Source: Nageia nagi
Taxonomy: Eukaryota > Pinophyta
NCBI GenBank assembly: GCA_050084985.1
Contig: JBITNC010000001.1
Span: 156,054,001-156,118,000, forward strand
DNA length: 64,000 nucleotides
Reading direction: 5' to 3'
In this document: one piece after another, positions 61,801-64,000 of the stretch
How the letters are laid out: every line of letters begins with the position of its first letter
Numbering within the stretch: the stretch's first letter is position 1
The notes under the pieces: generated by a model
Seen by the model: only the letters and a program-made list of their open reading frames with translations
What the model was told of the DNA's origin: nothing
Database searches by the model: none
Translations under genes and position numbers: made by a program

Positions 61801-64000
61801 CATTGGGGCAAAGAGCAACAAGATGCATTCGATGAAATTAAAAGATATTTATTATCGCCTCTTGTCTTAAGTCCACCAAGAAAAGATGTACCCTTTTTGT
61901 TATATATCTCTACTACTAAAAATGCTATAGGAACAATGCTTGCTCAAAAGAATGAACATAATAAAGAGAAAGCTATATATTATCTGAGTAGAACCCTAGT
62001 GAGCTACGAGATTAAGTACATATATTTGGAAAAATTATGTCTTGCTGTCATTTTTGCTACTAAAAAACTTTGATATTATATGCTTAATCATACAACATAT
62101 GTCATCTCTAAAATGGATCCATTGAAATATATGATGAATAAAACATATCAAAATTCAAGAACTGCAAAGTGGATAATGCACTTAACGGAATTTGATTTAC
62201 ATTTTATTGGACAAAAGTCAATAAAGGGACAAGTAATTGCTGACTATCTCACTGATGCTCCATTGCAATATAATAAACCCCTTGTCATTGAATTACCTGA
62301 TGATGGGGTGTTTCAATTAGATGAAATTGAAATACTTGTAGAACCTGAAGATGATTGGGATATGACAACACACTTTGATGGTTCTCGATGTGAACAAGGT
62401 GGTGGAGCAGGCATTGTATTTATAACCCCGCAAGGGATCCCTATACCCTATTCATTTAAATTAAAATTTCCTTGTACTAATAATAATGCAAAATATGAAG
62501 CTTTGATATTAGCATTAAAAACTATGGTTAAATTAAAACTTAAAAGAATTAAGATTATTGGAGATTCGTTACTCATTGTCAAGCAAGTGAAAGGAATCTA
62601 TCAATGTAAAGAACCTTTACTTCAAAAGTATAAAGCATTAGTTGAAGAATTATTAAAATCTTTTGACTAATTTAGTATAGAAGCAACACCAAGATCATAT
62701 AATAGATTTGCAGATTCTATGGCTTCTATTGGATCTCTTATCCCAGAAGATCCTAAAAAATCTTCAATTCAAGTTGAAATAATTCAATTGTCTCAATCAT
62801 CATTACAACATGAAGATGAAGAAAAAAGTGTATTAAATATCAATGTAATTGATAAAGATAATTGGTACAAGGAATTAACAAATTTTTTAAAATTTGGAAC
62901 TCTTCTTGCAAACCTTAATAAATCATCATGATGAGCATTTAAAATCAAAGCAACTAAATATTGTTTGATAGGGGATATCTTGCATTGATGAAATTTCAAT
63001 GGTATTTTACTCAGATGTCTTGAATGTAATGATATTAAAAAGGCTATATCTTCTGCCCATGATGGAACATGCGGAGAACACTTTAACGATGTTGCGATTG
63101 TAAAATGATTAATTTGAATGGGGTATTATTGGCCTACTATGGAAAAGGATTGTTGTGAATATGTTAAAAAATGTTTTAAATGTCAACAATATGCTCATTT
63201 ATTTTCATAAGCATCTCAAGAACTACATCCTATACAATCACTTTGGCCATTCTCTAAATGGGCATTAGATTTAATAGGACAAATTACACCTATGTCTTCT
63301 AGTGGACACAAGTTCATCATCATAGCAACTGAATATTTTACTAAATGGGTAGAGGCTATTCTTATGACTTCCACTACTATTTCAAGAATTGCTAAATTTA
63401 TAGAAAGTTATATTATATGTAGATTCGGTATACCAAACCAATTAATTACGGATAATGGGAAAAATTTTAAAAATAAGGATGTAAAACAAATATGTGACAA
63501 GTATAAAATTAAACAAAGTTTTTCCACTCCATATTATCCATAAGGCAATGGACAGGCAAAAGCTACTAATAAAACTATTCAAAATGTCTTAGCAAAAATA
63601 GTAAATGATTCTCATAGAGATTGGCATATGCAAATACCAAAAGCCTTATGGGCCTATCGTACCAGTGTACACACTCCTATTGGGGCAACACCATTCTCTT
63701 TAGTATATGGAACAGAAGCCATCCTACCCATAGAACTTGAGATACCATCCCTTAGAGTAAATCTAAGTGAGCAAAATGCTGATGAAGAAGCAAGACAGAC
63801 TCACTTAGATCAATTGTTACTTTTAGATGAAAAATGTATTAATGCTTTAGAGCATATGCGTGTTTATCAGAAGAGGATAAAATGACCTTTTGATAAAAGG
63901 GCCCTAATTCGTGAGTTCAAAATAGGTGATTTGGTTCTAAAAGAAAATCAACAAACTTCACGAATAGAATGATAGCTTAGAGATAAGTTTGCTCCGAATT
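58865..64000 (+). pseudogene. pol of Tat element D (PR-RT-RNase H-aRNase H-integrase), partial
   Basis: Continuation of the gag frame. Protease: ILIDEGSAINII with the aspartate at 59246. The open stretch 59066-60778 covers protease and the Asn/Glu-rich linker. RT: KPSGKIRICVDFWDLNKAYP, MPFGLKNARATYQR and YVDD at 61463-61474; the usual FSGYNQ reads FFGYNK. A one-base deletion near 61570 moves the frame from 2 to 1. First RNase H to about 62070; second RNase H from HFDGSRCEQG (about 62380) through IIGDSLLIV. Integrase: KKCFKCQQ zinc ligands, aspartates at 63268 and 63451; the third acidic residue is Lys (63559-63561), and a stop lies just before it at 63541. Stops at 62071 and 63883 coincide with stops in copy E. 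C-terminus is outside the window. Confidence 0.88.

Larger units (their letters stand above)
53500..64000 (+). mobile_element. Tat-type Ty3/gypsy retrotransposon, copy D (right end outside window)
   Basis: Contains 5' LTR (53500-54349), primer binding site, 1.8-kb leader with diverged tandem repeats, and a single long gag-pol frame from the ATG at 56180 with domains in the order Gag, protease, RT, RNase H, second RNase H, integrase. The second RNase H directly before integrase marks the Tat lineage (Ogre/Tat/Retand relatives). The frame carries more than a dozen stops, one frameshift near 61570 and a lost integrase glutamate, so this copy is dead. Homologous to copy E from about 59625. Confidence 0.9.

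Overview
The window looks like nuclear heterochromatin from a seed plant with a large, AT-rich genome. No intact cellular gene, rRNA, tRNA or CRISPR array was found. What can be recognised is decayed transposable elements and satellites: Ty3/gypsy elements of the Tat type (a second RNase H before integrase), a plant L1-type LINE, a gag-only LTR family carrying an antisense plant-mobile-domain (PMD) reading frame, a telomere-like (TTTAGGG/TTAGGG) array, and unclassified dispersed repeats. Very low GC, few CpGs and many CAA/CAG/CGA to stop changes fit long-term cytosine methylation and deamination. A gymnosperm would fit, but the sequence does not prove it.

Layout. 1-4348: minus-strand copy A of the gag-only LTR family ('family 1'), running off the left edge. 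4380-7400: dispersed repeat R1. 7400-10380: nothing recognised. 10400-14480: LINE remnant (ORF1 tail, endonuclease, reverse transcriptase, zinc-binding region). 14890-20150: copy E of the Tat element, without LTR, gag or protease but with a post-pol reading frame. 20420-22068: poly(A)-ended retroposon. 22894 onward: possible LTR. 25030-27750: 58-bp satellite, short 33-bp repeat, then the telomere-like array. 30590-34900: second R1 copy with internal tandem repeats. 34890-36300: stretch that keeps CpGs. 38120-38880: second copy of the poly(A)-ended retroposon. 39325-47509: complete family 1 element (copy B) with 5-bp target duplication. 47648-50240: inverted 3' half of the same family (B'). 50790-53499: 5' half (copy C). 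53500-64000: Tat element D with 5' LTR, leader, gag, protease, RT, RNase H, second RNase H and integrase, running off the right edge.

How the parts relate. D and E belong to one autonomous-type family; E shows what lies after pol, D what lies before it. Family 1 encodes a Gag-like protein on the sense strand and a PMD plus coiled-coil protein on the antisense strand, with no protease, RT or integrase seen, so it would need proteins from another element. Its LTR starts with almost the same bases as the Tat LTR, which makes a Tat-like helper plausible but unproven. The three copies A, B and C all keep the antisense coiled-coil region in the same place and orientation; this is the most interesting observation here.
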